Source: an uncultured Myxococcales bacterium (GTDB lineage: Bacteria > Myxococcota_A > UBA9042 > CAIXZC01). Taken from it: a stretch of DNA of 64,000 bases. A program made the translations under genes and the position numbers. Positions 52,184 through 61,159 of the stretch are shown in pieces. How positions within the stretch are numbered: the stretch's first letter is position 1; the number at the start of each line of letters is the position of its first letter. A model generated the notes under the pieces. The model was not told the DNA's origin. It saw nothing but the letters and a program-made list of their open reading frames with translations, and did not search any database. Location: the NCBI GenBank assembly GCA_903895725.1, contig CAITUV010000054.1:1-64000 (forward strand), in the 5' to 3' direction.

Positions 52184-52212
52184 ATCGTAGGGAGAGCAAG
52201 GCAGGTTGTCAA
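52184..52212 (-). promoter_or_regulatory. sigma70-like promoter of the alpha-glucan operon
   Basis: On the minus strand TTGACA (52207-52212), 17 bp, TACGAT (52184-52189), 51 bp before the ATG at 52132. Perfect -35 hexamer. Two GTGCGA repeats lie just upstream (near 52231-52246) and might be regulator sites. Confidence 0.65.
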
Positions 52213-52293
52213 CGCGAAGTTTGCACCCGTGCGAGCGCCCGTGCGAACCCCGGGCAATTCAGGCAATCTCGTACCTGTTTCCAAAAATATGAC

Positions 52294-52322
52294 TTGACGC
52301 TGCCCATACGACGCGCTACTGT
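52294..52322 (+). promoter_or_regulatory. sigma70-like promoter of nrfHA
   Basis: TTGACG (52294-52299), 17 bp, TACTGT (52317-52322), 34 bp before the nrfH ATG. No obvious FNR or NarL box was found. Confidence 0.55.
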
Positions 52323-52356
52323 GGAGCAAGAGGCTTCCGGGGGAGGGAGGGAGACG

Positions 52357-52989
52357 ATGGCGGGCGCAAAGCGGGATGTCCTTCTCTTTCGTTTCTTCCA
52401 TTTCTTCGTGCCGCCGGGCTGGCGATTGCCCGTGGCGGTGGCGGCCGGCGTATTCTTCGGAATCGGTCTGGCCGTGTTCCACGTCTCTGGTGGCACGTCC
52501 TACCTCTCGGCCAATTCCGAGGCCTGCATCAACTGCCACCTGATGTCCCCGCAGTTTGCCCGCTGGAGCCATGCCAGCCATAGAGACCGGGCCACTTGCA
52601 TCGAGTGTCACCTGCCCCAGCAGAATGCGGCAGCCACCTGGATGGAGAAGGCCAACTCCGGACTCCGCCACATGCTCGTGTACACGCTTCGCAGGGAGCC
52701 GTTCGTGATCCGGGCCCGCCAGGCCAGCTCCGACAATATCCAGGCCAATTGCGTCCGTTGCCACAAGGCCCGGATCGACACGACCCACCTGGTGACGGTG
52801 GACGGCGATGCCGTGCGGCACGGCGACGGACGGTACTGCTGGCAGTGCCACCAGGCGGTCGGCCACGGGAAGCTCAACAGCCTGGCCTCCGCACCGGTAT
52901 CGCTGCTGCCGGCAGACTACCCTCGAGTCGCCCCCTGGCTGACCGAGCTTCTGGTGCGGGAGAACCAGGCGGGCAAGGTCGACCGCTGA
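52357..52989 (+). CDS. nrfH: tetraheme cytochrome c quinol dehydrogenase NrfH
   Basis: 210 residues from ATG 52357 behind a GGGAGGGAGGGAG purine site. One N-terminal membrane anchor (about 22-42) and four c-heme sites: CINCH, CIECH, CVRCH and CWQCH. The first is CINCHLM, the NrfH-type motif whose Met is an axial ligand. NrfH takes electrons from menaquinol and delivers them to NrfA at the outer face of the inner membrane. nrfA follows after 35 nt. Confidence 0.93.
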   Translation: MAGAKRDVLLFRFFHFFVPPGWRLPVAVAAGVFFGIGLAVFHVSGGTSYLSANSEACINCHLMSPQFARWSHASHRDRATCIECHLPQQNAAATWMEKANSGLRHMLVYTLRREPFVIRARQASSDNIQANCVRCHKARIDTTHLVTVDGDAVRHGDGRYCWQCHQAVGHGKLNSLASAPVSLLPADYPRVAPWLTELLVRENQAGKVDR

Positions 52990-53024
52990 CTGGAAACGAG
53001 ATTCGTGCTTCCCAGGAGGGAGAA

Positions 53025-54464
53025 ATGAAACCCGTGTGGCAGATCGTGGGGGAGAGGCCGTGGTTGGGGTGGCTGCTGTTCCTCGGGACCGTGGCCGCGG
53101 TGTTTGCCGTGGGCGTGCTCTCCGCTTCGCTCATCGAGAGGAAGCGGGAGGGACGGCTCGCCTTCCAGCAAAGCGTCGAGATTGGCGATCTCGAGTCGGA
53201 TTCCTCGGTGTGGGGCAGGAACTACCCCCGGGAATTCGAAACCTGGCAGAAGACCCTCGACGGTTCGTTCGAGAGCAAGCACATGGGCTCCCGGGCCATC
53301 GACGTGCTGGCGCTGGATCCTCGCTGGGTCGTTCTCTGGGCCGGGTACGCCTTCTCCAGGGACTACAACCAGGCCCGGGGCCACATGCATGCCGTGGAGG
53401 ATGTGCGAAAGACCCTGCGGACTGGAGTGCCTCAGCCCGGCACCTGCTGGTCATGCAAGAGCTCGGACGTCCCTCGCGTGATGAACGAGATGGGGGTGGC
53501 CAATTTCTACAAGGCCAAGTGGGAAGAGCTCGGGCCGAAGATCAAGAACCCCATCGGCTGCCTCGACTGCCATGATCCCAAGACCCAGGATCTGCGCATC
53601 TCGAGGCCGGCCCTGGTCGAGGCATTCCAGGAGCGGGGCGAGGACATCGGCAAGGCCCGCCACCAGGAAATGCGCTCGCTCGTGTGCGCTCAATGCCACG
53701 TCGAGTACTACTTCAAGGGCGAGGGGAAGTACCTGACTTTCCCATGGAAGAAGGGCTTTGCTGCCGAGGACATGGAGGCCTACTACGACGAGGTCGGACA
53801 CACCGACTTCGTCCACGCCCTGAGCAAAGCCCCGATGCTCAAGCCGCAGCACCCCGACTGGGAGCTCTTCCAGACGGGCATCCACGCCCAGAGAGGGTTG
53901 GCCTGTGCGGACTGCCACATGCCTTACGAAGTCGAGGGCGGCATGAAGTTCTCCAGCCACCACGTGGTCAGTCCCCTGGCCAACATCGGCCAGACCTGTG
54001 CGGTCTGCCACCGGGAATCGGAGGACACTCTGCGCCAGAATGTCTATGAGCGGCAGGACAAGCTGCGCGAGATGCTCTCGAGGGCCCAGGATGCCCTCGT
54101 GGCCGCCCACATCGAGGCCAAGGCCGCCTGGGACGCCGGTGCCACCGAGGCGGAGATGACTCCCGCCCTCACGGCCATCCGCCACGCTCAGTGGCGGGCC
54201 GACTTCGTGGCTGCCAGTGGGGGAGCCGCATTCCACGCCCCCGTCGAGTCCGCACGCCTGGTGACCTCCTCCCTCGACAAGGCCGCCGAGGCCCGTCTGC
54301 TGCTCGCCCGGATCCTGGCCGCTCACCACGTGACCCAGCCCGTGCCCCTCCCGGACCTTTCCACGAAGGAGAAGGCGCAGACCTTCATCGGCTTCGACTT
54401 CGCTGCCGAGCGGGCCAAAAAGGAGGAGTGGACGAAGACCGTCCTGGAGAGCTGGGGGAAATGA
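53025..54464 (+). CDS. nrfA: pentaheme cytochrome c nitrite reductase NrfA
   Basis: 479 residues from ATG 53025 (AGGAGGGAG site). An uncleaved or poorly cleavable N-terminal helix (WLGWLLFLGTVAAVFAVGVL) precedes five heme sites: CWSCK (catalytic, lysine-ligated), CLDCH, CAQCH, CADCH and CAVCH. The active-site segment CAQCHVEYYFKGEGKYLTFPW and the GIHAQRG loop are typical of the CxxCK class that reduces nitrite to ammonium with six electrons. The stop overlaps the next ATG (ATGA). Marks dissimilatory nitrate/nitrite reduction to ammonium. Confidence 0.96.
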   Translation: MKPVWQIVGERPWLGWLLFLGTVAAVFAVGVLSASLIERKREGRLAFQQSVEIGDLESDSSVWGRNYPREFETWQKTLDGSFESKHMGSRAIDVLALDPRWVVLWAGYAFSRDYNQARGHMHAVEDVRKTLRTGVPQPGTCWSCKSSDVPRVMNEMGVANFYKAKWEELGPKIKNPIGCLDCHDPKTQDLRISRPALVEAFQERGEDIGKARHQEMRSLVCAQCHVEYYFKGEGKYLTFPWKKGFAAEDMEAYYDEVGHTDFVHALSKAPMLKPQHPDWELFQTGIHAQRGLACADCHMPYEVEGGMKFSSHHVVSPLANIGQTCAVCHRESEDTLRQNVYERQDKLREMLSRAQDALVAAHIEAKAAWDAGATEAEMTPALTAIRHAQWRADFVAASGGAAFHAPVESARLVTSSLDKAAEARLLLARILAAHHVTQPVPLPDLSTKEKAQTFIGFDFAAERAKKEEWTKTVLESWGK

Positions 54465-55516
54465 GCCTCTGGCAACACCTTGCCCACTGGTTCCAGCCGC
54501 CACCGGCGCGGACCGGCCAGCGTTCGGTCATCTATGAGGTCACGACCCGCTGCAACCTGCGCTGCAGGTACTGCTACAACGTGTGGAACGAGCAGGACTA
54601 CCCGAGGGATGAGCTGGATACCGATGGAGCGCTGCGGCTGATCGAGCGCATTCATGCCCAGACCGGGTGCCAGCTTCTCACCCTGACCGGCGGCGAGCCG
54701 CTCCTGCGCCCGGACCTGGAACGCCTGGTTCGGCACGCCCGCTCGCTCGGAATGGCCTGCAACCTGATCACCAACGGCACGCTGATGACCGAGGCCTCCG
54801 CCCGCACACTGGTCGAGGCGGGCATTGGACTGTTCGAGACGCCGCTGCTGGGAAGCGATGGAGGGGTGGTCTCAGGGCTCCACGGAAGTGACGTTCTCGC
54901 CCGTACTCAGTCCTCCATCCTGGACCTCACGCGCTCGGGAGGGACCGTGGTCACGGCATTCGTCGCCACCCGGCTCAACATCGACCAGGCGCTCGACGCG
55001 GCACGGCTGAGTTTCGCCCTGGGCGCGTCGGGCATGATGTTCAACCGCTTCAACCCCGGCGGAAGGGGTGGAACGAACCTCGAGGACCTCCTGCCCGCGC
55101 CTCAGCAGCTTGCCCGGGCACTGTCCGTGCTGGACCGTTTCACGGAGGAGGAGGGCTTCCCGATCAGCGTCTCCATCCCGATTCCCCCGTGCGTCCTCGA
55201 CACATCCCCCTACTCCAACCTGTCGTTCGGATACTGTGCGGCGGCCACGGACCGAGCCTACTACACGGTGGATCCGGCCGGGCGGCTGCGCATGTGCAAC
55301 CACAGCCCGAGCATCCTGGGAAGCCTGCTCGACGAGACGTTTGCGGCGCTCACGACTCCCGAGCGGACCGCGTTCTTCCTCGACCCGGTCCCCGGCTTCT
55401 GCTCCGGCTGCCCCCACCTTGCCGAGTGCCGTTGCTGCTGCCGGGCCGCGGCGGAATCCTGCCTGGGCGACCCGTCCCGGCTCGACCCGTTCGTCGCCGC
55501 GCACGCACACCGCTGA
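54461..55516 (+). CDS. radical SAM/SPASM protein coupled to nrfA
   Basis: 351 residues. Radical SAM cluster motif CNLRCRYC (CxxxCxxC) after VTTR, then GGEPLLRPD for SAM binding. The C-terminal SPASM-like region has GYCAAATDRAYYTVDPAGRLRMCNHS and a cysteine run CSGCPHLAECRCCC that could hold extra iron-sulfur clusters. SPASM proteins mature peptides or act in heme synthesis (AhbD, NirJ). ATGA overlap with nrfA ties it to nitrite reduction, so a role in heme supply or cytochrome maturation is a guess. No precursor peptide gene is visible. Confidence 0.82.
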   Translation: MSLWQHLAHWFQPPPARTGQRSVIYEVTTRCNLRCRYCYNVWNEQDYPRDELDTDGALRLIERIHAQTGCQLLTLTGGEPLLRPDLERLVRHARSLGMACNLITNGTLMTEASARTLVEAGIGLFETPLLGSDGGVVSGLHGSDVLARTQSSILDLTRSGGTVVTAFVATRLNIDQALDAARLSFALGASGMMFNRFNPGGRGGTNLEDLLPAPQQLARALSVLDRFTEEEGFPISVSIPIPPCVLDTSPYSNLSFGYCAAATDRAYYTVDPAGRLRMCNHSPSILGSLLDETFAALTTPERTAFFLDPVPGFCSGCPHLAECRCCCRAAAESCLGDPSRLDPFVAAHAHR

Positions 55517-55549
55517 ACGGCCTGCAGCCCCGGTCTCAGATCCCCCGCT

Positions 55550-55578
55550 TTGACTTTGTGCCCCTTTGCCCGCACAAT
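55550..55578 (+). promoter_or_regulatory. sigma70-like promoter of the EF-G gene
   Basis: TTGACT (55550-55555), 17 bp, CACAAT (55573-55578), 52 bp before the ATG at 55631. Confidence 0.45.
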
Positions 55579-55630
55579 GCGCCGGCTTTGAGCTCCCCGA
55601 TGCGGGGAGATGGGAAATGGAGATCGACGG

Positions 55631-57700
55631 ATGAGCAAGCTGTCCACCACGCGCAACATCGGCATCGCAGCCCACATCGACGCAGGAAAGACCACGGTCT
55701 CGGAGCGGATCCTCTTTCTCACCGGAGTGACGCACAAGGTCGGCGAGGTCCACGACGGCCAGGCCACCATGGACTTCATGAAGCAGGAGCAGGAGCGGGG
55801 AATCACCATCGCCTCCGCCGCGATCACGTGCGCATGGAAGGGCCATCGCATCAACATCATCGACACGCCGGGGCACGTCGACTTCACCCTCGAAGTGGAG
55901 CGCTCGCTGCGCGTGCTCGACGGCATGGTCGGCGTCTTTTGCGCGGTCGGCGGCGTGGAGCCCCAGTCCGAGACGGTCTGGGGGCAGGCTGATCTTCACC
56001 GCGTTCCGCGTATCGCATTCATCAACAAGATGGACCGGCCCGGAGCCGACTTCCCGGGGGCCGTCCGGGGAATCCGCGACATCCTCGATGCCAACGCAGT
56101 CCCCTTCCAGTACCCCCTCTTCGAAGGGGACCGGTTCCGGGGCGTGGTCGACCTGGTCGAAATGCAGGCATTCGAATACGACGGGTTCGACCGCCAGCCG
56201 ATTCTGATTCCGCCCGCCGACATGGACGGCGTGCGACGCGCACGTCAAGTCCTCGTCGAGGCCGTCTCCGAGTTCGACGATGCCATGATGGAGGCCTACC
56301 TGGACGGCTGCGAGATCCGGCCGGAGCAGATCCGCAAGGTGTCCCGGGACGCCGTGTCGCGCATGCTCATCGTCCCCGTGTTTGCCGGGGCCGCCTACCG
56401 CAACGCAGGCATCCAGCTCCTGCTCGACGCCATCGTGGACTACCTCCCGTCGCCGCTCGAGGCCGGTGCCATCGTCGGAACTGACCCGGACGTGGAGGGG
56501 AAGCCCCGATCTCGGAAGCCCTCGCCGGCCGACCCTCTGGCCGCACTCACCTTCAAGATCATCCACGACCCGTACGTCGGGCAGCAGACGTTCGTTCGCA
56601 TCTACTCCGGCCGCGTCCAGACCGGCGATACCGTCTGGAATGCCTCGGCCCGCCTCAAGGAGCGCATCGGCCGAATCCTCCGCATCAAGGCGAAGGAGCG
56701 TGAGGAAGTCAGTTACGCCGAAGCGGGCGACATCGTGGCGCTGGTCGGGCTCAAGAATACGGTCACGGGGCACACGCTCTGCTCCCAGGATGACCCGCTC
56801 CTGCTCGAGTCCATTCCCGTTCCCACGCCCGTGATCCACCAGCGCGTGTTCGGCGAGGACACCAAGGAATCCGAGAAGCTGGCTCGGGCCGTGTCCCGAC
56901 TGGCCCTCGAAGACCCCTCCTTCACCGTCAGTCATGACGAGGAGACGTCGGAGCTGATCCTGGGAGGAATGGGGGAGCTCCACCTCGAAGTCATCGTCGA
57001 CCGCATCCGCAACGACTTCGGAGTCAAGTGCGGCACGGGCAATCCGTCGGTGGCCTACCGCGAGGCATTGACCGATGCCGTCGAGACCGAGTACCGGCAC
57101 GTGAAGCAGACCGGCGGCCATGGCCAGTACGGCCACGTCGTCATGCGGTTCGAGCCCATGTCCGAGGAGGGCTTCGAGTTCGAGTCGCGCATGCGTGGCG
57201 GGGCCGTTCCTGCCGAGTACTTCACCGCGATCCAGAAGGGGGTTCAGGATGCCATGCGCAACGGAATCCTGGCCCGCTATCCCATCACCGGAATCCGGGC
57301 CCTGCTCCTCGACGGGAGCGCACACGACGTCGACTCGTCCGACCTGGCGTTCCGCCTGGCCGCCTCGCAGTGCTTCAAGAAGGCCGCCCACCAGGCCCGC
57401 CCCCGCATCCTCGAGCCGCTCATGAAGATCGAGATTGCCACGCCGGACGAGTACATCGGCGACATCGTCGGCGACCTCGGCTCCCGCCGCGGCAAGGTCA
57501 CGGCCATGCGCCGCTTCCGCAAAGGCTCGCAGAAGATCGAGGGAACCGTCCCCCTGGCCGAGATGTTCGGTTACTCGACCCCGCTGCGCTCCATGTCCAG
57601 CGGCCGTGCGAACTTCTCCATGGAGTTCCTCGAGTACCAGACCGTCCCCGCCTCCATCCAGGAGAAGATCATCGAAGAGCGCAAGGCCACGAGATCCTGA
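55631..57700 (+). CDS. fusA: elongation factor G
   Basis: 689 residues. GTPase motifs: AHIDAGKTT, RGITI switch 1, DTPGHVDF, and NKMDRPGA; domain IV contains GGHGQYGHV and domain V the GSRRGK turn. Catalyses ribosomal translocation. ATG 55631 is used with GGAG 8 nt upstream. It stands alone, outside a str operon (no rpsL, rpsG or tuf nearby), so it may be a second EF-G paralogue rather than the main one. Confidence 0.93.
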   Translation: MSKLSTTRNIGIAAHIDAGKTTVSERILFLTGVTHKVGEVHDGQATMDFMKQEQERGITIASAAITCAWKGHRINIIDTPGHVDFTLEVERSLRVLDGMVGVFCAVGGVEPQSETVWGQADLHRVPRIAFINKMDRPGADFPGAVRGIRDILDANAVPFQYPLFEGDRFRGVVDLVEMQAFEYDGFDRQPILIPPADMDGVRRARQVLVEAVSEFDDAMMEAYLDGCEIRPEQIRKVSRDAVSRMLIVPVFAGAAYRNAGIQLLLDAIVDYLPSPLEAGAIVGTDPDVEGKPRSRKPSPADPLAALTFKIIHDPYVGQQTFVRIYSGRVQTGDTVWNASARLKERIGRILRIKAKEREEVSYAEAGDIVALVGLKNTVTGHTLCSQDDPLLLESIPVPTPVIHQRVFGEDTKESEKLARAVSRLALEDPSFTVSHDEETSELILGGMGELHLEVIVDRIRNDFGVKCGTGNPSVAYREALTDAVETEYRHVKQTGGHGQYGHVVMRFEPMSEEGFEFESRMRGGAVPAEYFTAIQKGVQDAMRNGILARYPITGIRALLLDGSAHDVDSSDLAFRLAASQCFKKAAHQARPRILEPLMKIEIATPDEYIGDIVGDLGSRRGKVTAMRRFRKGSQKIEGTVPLAEMFGYSTPLRSMSSGRANFSMEFLEYQTVPASIQEKIIEERKATRS

Positions 57701-57731
57701 GGCCACGAGATCTTGAGGGGCTTGCCCCCTC
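57685..57731 (+). repeat. 16-bp tandem duplication over the fusA stop, followed by a hairpin
   Basis: GGCCACGAGATCCTGA (57685-57700) includes the fusA stop and is repeated at 57701-57716 with one change. GAGGGG-CTTG-CCCCCTC (57715-57731) then forms a stem-loop that may terminate transcription; no U tract follows but a C-run does. Confidence 0.6.
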
Positions 57732-57784
57732 CCCCCCCTCCGTACTAGACTGACCCTGCCGCAAGGCACAGGCGGAGGTGCTCG

Positions 57785-58999
57785 ATGACCAAGGTGTTCT
57801 ATGCATCGCTCTGGCTCCTGGCAGCGCTGACTGCGGCAGTCCTTCTCGTTACGGGCGTGAGAAGGCTGTCCCCGTCCCGAAGGACGGGCCTTGCCGCCCT
57901 GTTCGTCTCCATGGTCGGCATGCTGCTGGCGCTCCTCTCCCCCGGTGGAGCGGGCACTTCCCGGGCAGCGGAATTCCGGCGCACCACGTCCGCCCTGTTC
58001 TCGATGCTGAGCCTCGAAGAGCCGGCCTGGGTCCGAATCCCCGAGTGGAAGGCGGTCCTCGCACTGTGGAAGGACCTCGACAGCCATGCCCGCAAGGACG
58101 GAGGCAACACCACCACCGAGCAGATGGAGACCTTCCGCAACCGGGCCAAGACCGTCGGTGCCGAGCTGGACAAGGCTGCATCCGAAGGCCGGCTGCCGAA
58201 GGACACCGTGGCTGCCGCAAAGAGCATCGTGGACAACCAGGTGTGGCACATCAACCGGATGTTGTCGACCTGCTATCGGGCGGTCTCGCTGGACCATCGC
58301 CGCGTCGAGAACGTCACGCGTCGAGTCGAGCTGCTCAAGCAGCTCCACCGGGGCGGTAAGGTCGACGACTGGCTGTACGAGAAAGCCATGGAGGGAATGG
58401 TCAGCGAGATCAGCGGCCAGGCAGCGGGCAACGACAAGGTCCAGGCGGAGTTCAAGCGCCTCAAGGCGGAGGCCATGACGGAAGGCCTCATGGTGCAGCG
58501 CCTGTTCGACGAGCATCGCATTGCCCTGCTGGCGGACCAGGCCGGCTGGAATGCGTTCAGGAAGGAAGCCGCTCCCTTGTTCGAGGACAAGGGGATCGAA
58601 GCCTGGCGCGACCGGGAAGCACGCGCCAGGCAGCTCGTGCAGCTCGTCAGCCCTACCGGCGTGGGCAGCGTGGCCGCCGCAGCGTTGACCGCCCTGCTGC
58701 AGGACCTGTCCGACCACAACTTCCGCCTGGGACCGAACGCCCCCACGTGCTACGACATGTCCATGGAGGGGGAGCGCAAGCTCCAGATGCGGACGAAGCT
58801 GCTCGCCCTGCTCAAGGAAGTCCGCAAGTCGCCGACCCCGGATGACAAGACCTGGAAGGAGCGCTTCGACCGCTTCACTCCGCTCGTATTTGCACTGTAC
58901 TACAAGCCCGCCAAACTCGCCGATTCCGAGACCTCCCCCCAGTTCCTGCTCGAGGCGGCCAACCTGTTCGACCTGATGTGCGACGTTGCCAGGCCCTAG
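57785..58999 (+). CDS. hypothetical membrane protein with large helical domain
   Basis: 404 residues. Two N-terminal hydrophobic helices (about 6-24 and 37-52) are followed by a long, charged, mostly helical region without recognised domain. One notable spot is a PTCYDMS segment near residue 320. Nothing indicates an enzyme. A weak promoter match (TTGCCC at 57722, N18, TAGACT at 57746) lies upstream. Unlinked in function to fusA as far as sequence shows. Confidence 0.6.
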   Translation: MTKVFYASLWLLAALTAAVLLVTGVRRLSPSRRTGLAALFVSMVGMLLALLSPGGAGTSRAAEFRRTTSALFSMLSLEEPAWVRIPEWKAVLALWKDLDSHARKDGGNTTTEQMETFRNRAKTVGAELDKAASEGRLPKDTVAAAKSIVDNQVWHINRMLSTCYRAVSLDHRRVENVTRRVELLKQLHRGGKVDDWLYEKAMEGMVSEISGQAAGNDKVQAEFKRLKAEAMTEGLMVQRLFDEHRIALLADQAGWNAFRKEAAPLFEDKGIEAWRDREARARQLVQLVSPTGVGSVAAAALTALLQDLSDHNFRLGPNAPTCYDMSMEGERKLQMRTKLLALLKEVRKSPTPDDKTWKERFDRFTPLVFALYYKPAKLADSETSPQFLLEAANLFDLMCDVARP

Positions 59000-59077
59000 G
59001 ATCGTGGTCGGTGTAGAGAACGGATAGGAGCACGCTTCACGCAGAGGGAAGTGCAACTGGCCGAAGTGGAGGGGACC

Positions 59078-60571
59078 ATGCGCAAGTTTGCCGGTAAAGG
59101 ATGTCGGTTGGCTCTGCTCGGACTCGTGACTCTGAGTGCCGCTACGTGCGGGAACGGCGGCAACGGGGGCCCAGGAGCCGACGTGCAGGATCTGGTGACG
59201 AGGGCCGACCTCCAGGCAGCAGACGGGGCGGTGCGGTCGGATGCGGCCACAGACTCGACCGTATCATCGGACACCCGGCCCGGCGGCGATACGAATGCGG
59301 ATACCTCAGCGGGGAGCGATGCGCCTGCAGACGGACTGCAGGTCCAGGATATACCGCCGGGACACGATGCGCTCCCCGGCCACGACACTCCCCCGGGGCA
59401 TGATCTTGCCGCGGATGTGACACCCCCCGAGGTGATTGTGCCGGGAACCTGCTTCGGGACCCCGGCTGCGGGCCTGCTGGGCCCGTACAAGCTCACCACC
59501 AACACCTACACGGTCGCACAGAAGGTGTATCTGGGGCTGAAGGCAGCGGTCCAGGCAAACGGCCGCTTCCACCTCGTGTACTCCTATGCGCTCGGGGATG
59601 CGGTCCTGGGCGGGATGTTCCACCAGATGGAAGCCCCCGGGGGCTATACGGCCCCTCAATACCTGGCGCTGCACTCGGCCGCGGCGCAAGCCCTCCTCGT
59701 GTCGCCCGTGGATGACTCGCTCCAGCTCTTCTACACCGAGATCCCGTCCAACGACCCCGTTCTCTACCGGCGGGTGTTCAAGAACGAGCAGTGGTCGGCT
59801 CCCGAGACCGTGCCGGGCGAGGCTGGCTTCTGCAATCCAACCCCGTCGGCCCGATTCTGCATCGATGGCACCGGGCGCCTGCACATGCTGTTCTCGGTGT
59901 CGGGAGAAAAGCCGCTCGACTACAACTCCTGGACTCAGGCCGACGGCTGGGGGACCACGGTGCGCCTGCCGCTCTCGTTCCCGCCCAACAGCATCGAGAG
60001 CGGCCCCGGGGACCTCACCACCGCCTGCACCAACGACGGCCGGCTGCTGGTCATGGGCCAGGGCAACGGGCACGTGCACCTCACCCAGCGCCACCCGGAC
60101 GGCACCTGGGATTCTCCAACGGAAATCTACAGTTCCCAAGAGGACATGTACTACGTGAGCTTCGAGATCGCCCAGCCCTTCGACGGGACGGGCACGCCGG
60201 CCCTGCTCTTCTTCCCGACCTCGGACCCCGGCGTGACGCTCTGGAAGGACGGCACGACCACCCAGCAGCCCTTTTCGGGGGGATTCAAGTCGCCCGGACA
60301 CATGGACGGCCTTCCCAACGGATGGGTCTCCATGCTCTGGTGGGACCAGGGAGGGCTGGGCACCCAGTCACTCGTCGGGCTGACGTGGCACGGGGGGGCA
60401 TTCGACCCGCAGCAGGTGGTCGTGGCAGACGCGACCCATCATCAGTCCCGGATGATCGCAGCGGCCGACCCCTCCGGAACCTTGATCCACTACGTCTGGC
60501 AACAGCGGGATACCCTCGACGACTTCGCCGGCACGACCGCAAACCTCTGCCACGTCCGACCTGCACCGTAG
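59078..60571 (+). CDS. lipoprotein with propeller-like domain
   Basis: 497 residues from ATG 59078 (GGAGGGG site). Lipobox SAATC, then a ~100-residue Asp/Ala/Pro linker with PGHD repeats (four HD pairs), possibly metal-binding. The mature domain has sialidase-like propeller features: repeated GRxHLVYSY, GRLHMLFSVSG, GRLLVMGQGNGHVHLTQ blades with aromatic-rich strands. Catalytic sialidase residues are not evident. Surface protein of unknown ligand. Confidence 0.6.
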   Translation: MRKFAGKGCRLALLGLVTLSAATCGNGGNGGPGADVQDLVTRADLQAADGAVRSDAATDSTVSSDTRPGGDTNADTSAGSDAPADGLQVQDIPPGHDALPGHDTPPGHDLAADVTPPEVIVPGTCFGTPAAGLLGPYKLTTNTYTVAQKVYLGLKAAVQANGRFHLVYSYALGDAVLGGMFHQMEAPGGYTAPQYLALHSAAAQALLVSPVDDSLQLFYTEIPSNDPVLYRRVFKNEQWSAPETVPGEAGFCNPTPSARFCIDGTGRLHMLFSVSGEKPLDYNSWTQADGWGTTVRLPLSFPPNSIESGPGDLTTACTNDGRLLVMGQGNGHVHLTQRHPDGTWDSPTEIYSSQEDMYYVSFEIAQPFDGTGTPALLFFPTSDPGVTLWKDGTTTQQPFSGGFKSPGHMDGLPNGWVSMLWWDQGGLGTQSLVGLTWHGGAFDPQQVVVADATHHQSRMIAAADPSGTLIHYVWQQRDTLDDFAGTTANLCHVRPAP

Positions 60572-60587
60572 GGCTGCCAGCGGGCAC

Positions 60588-60740
60588 ACGCCGGACACCT
60601 GGCGCAACGCGGCCCGCATCGCCTTCGACCTGCGGCGTAAGGGACTCACGGTCTGCAGCGCCATCGACTGCTGCACCGCCCGGACAGCGCTCGCTCACAT
60701 GCGGTTCGGGATGTCCACACCCCGGCACCGCCGTGCTTGA
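60588..60740 (+). pseudogene. relic of a duplicated vapC toxin gene
   Basis: Codons 60588-60690 (TPDTWRNAARIAFDLRRKGLT, then CSAIDCC) match the intact toxin gene downstream (61358 onward) almost base for base, with third-position and a few missense changes. There is no start, no N-terminal half and the tail after TAL is unrelated. The TGA at 60738-60740 sits in the -35 box of the antitoxin promoter. A partial duplication of the vapC 3' half. Confidence 0.85.
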
Positions 60741-60766
60741 CATGCACATGTACATGCACATAATTG
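60737..60766 (+). promoter_or_regulatory. antitoxin-toxin promoter with embedded operator repeats
   Basis: TTGACA (60737-60742), 18 bp, TAATTG (60761-60766). The direct repeat ACATGCACAT occurs at 60740-60749 and 60752-60761, 12 bp apart, filling the spacer; CATGTACATG at its centre is a perfect palindrome. This is the expected place for autorepression by a ribbon-helix-helix antitoxin. Confidence 0.7.
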
Positions 60767-60784
60767 AGCATGGGAGGTGAGCCC

Positions 60785-61159
60785 ATGGCCCTGACCAAGA
60801 GAGTCCAGGTCCTCATGGATCCCGAGGACTACCGGAAGCTGGAGAAGAAGGCCCGACGCCAGAAACTGTCCGTGGGCGAGCTGCTGCGGAGCGCCGCGGC
60901 CGAGAAGCACCTGGCGCGGGGAACACACATGCACGCGCTCGTCGAGGAGATGGCAACGCTCGACGTCGAGGCGGACGAGTGGCCCGAGCTCAGGAAGGAG
61001 CTTCTCGAAGGGGATCGGCGCAAGCTCCTGCGTGAAGCGCTCCAGGAGCTCATCCGGTCCAGACGCAAGAAGGATCTGACCGAGCTTGCCGGCAGAATCC
61101 GTTTCGTCGACGGCTTCGATCCCAAGGGCTCCTGGGGCAACCGCGATGTACCTGATTGA
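60785..61159 (+). CDS. vapB: VapB-type antitoxin (ribbon-helix-helix)
   Basis: 124 residues from ATG 60785 (GGGAGG site). The first ~40 residues fit a ribbon-helix-helix DNA-binding domain: LTKRVQVLMDPEDYRKLEKKARRQ, then SVGELLRSA. The charged, helical C-terminal part should bind and block the toxin. It overlaps vapC by 14 nt, so the two are coupled, and it probably represses its own promoter through the 12-bp-spaced repeats. Confidence 0.8.
   Translation: MALTKRVQVLMDPEDYRKLEKKARRQKLSVGELLRSAAAEKHLARGTHMHALVEEMATLDVEADEWPELRKELLEGDRRKLLREALQELIRSRRKKDLTELAGRIRFVDGFDPKGSWGNRDVPD

Noticed and set aside
54872..59056. A 1394-codon open frame on the minus strand opposite nrfA-downstream genes and fusA
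   Set aside because: It is the antisense of the radical SAM, EF-G and 57785 genes, whose motifs and ribosome sites are unambiguous; high GC keeps the opposite frame open.
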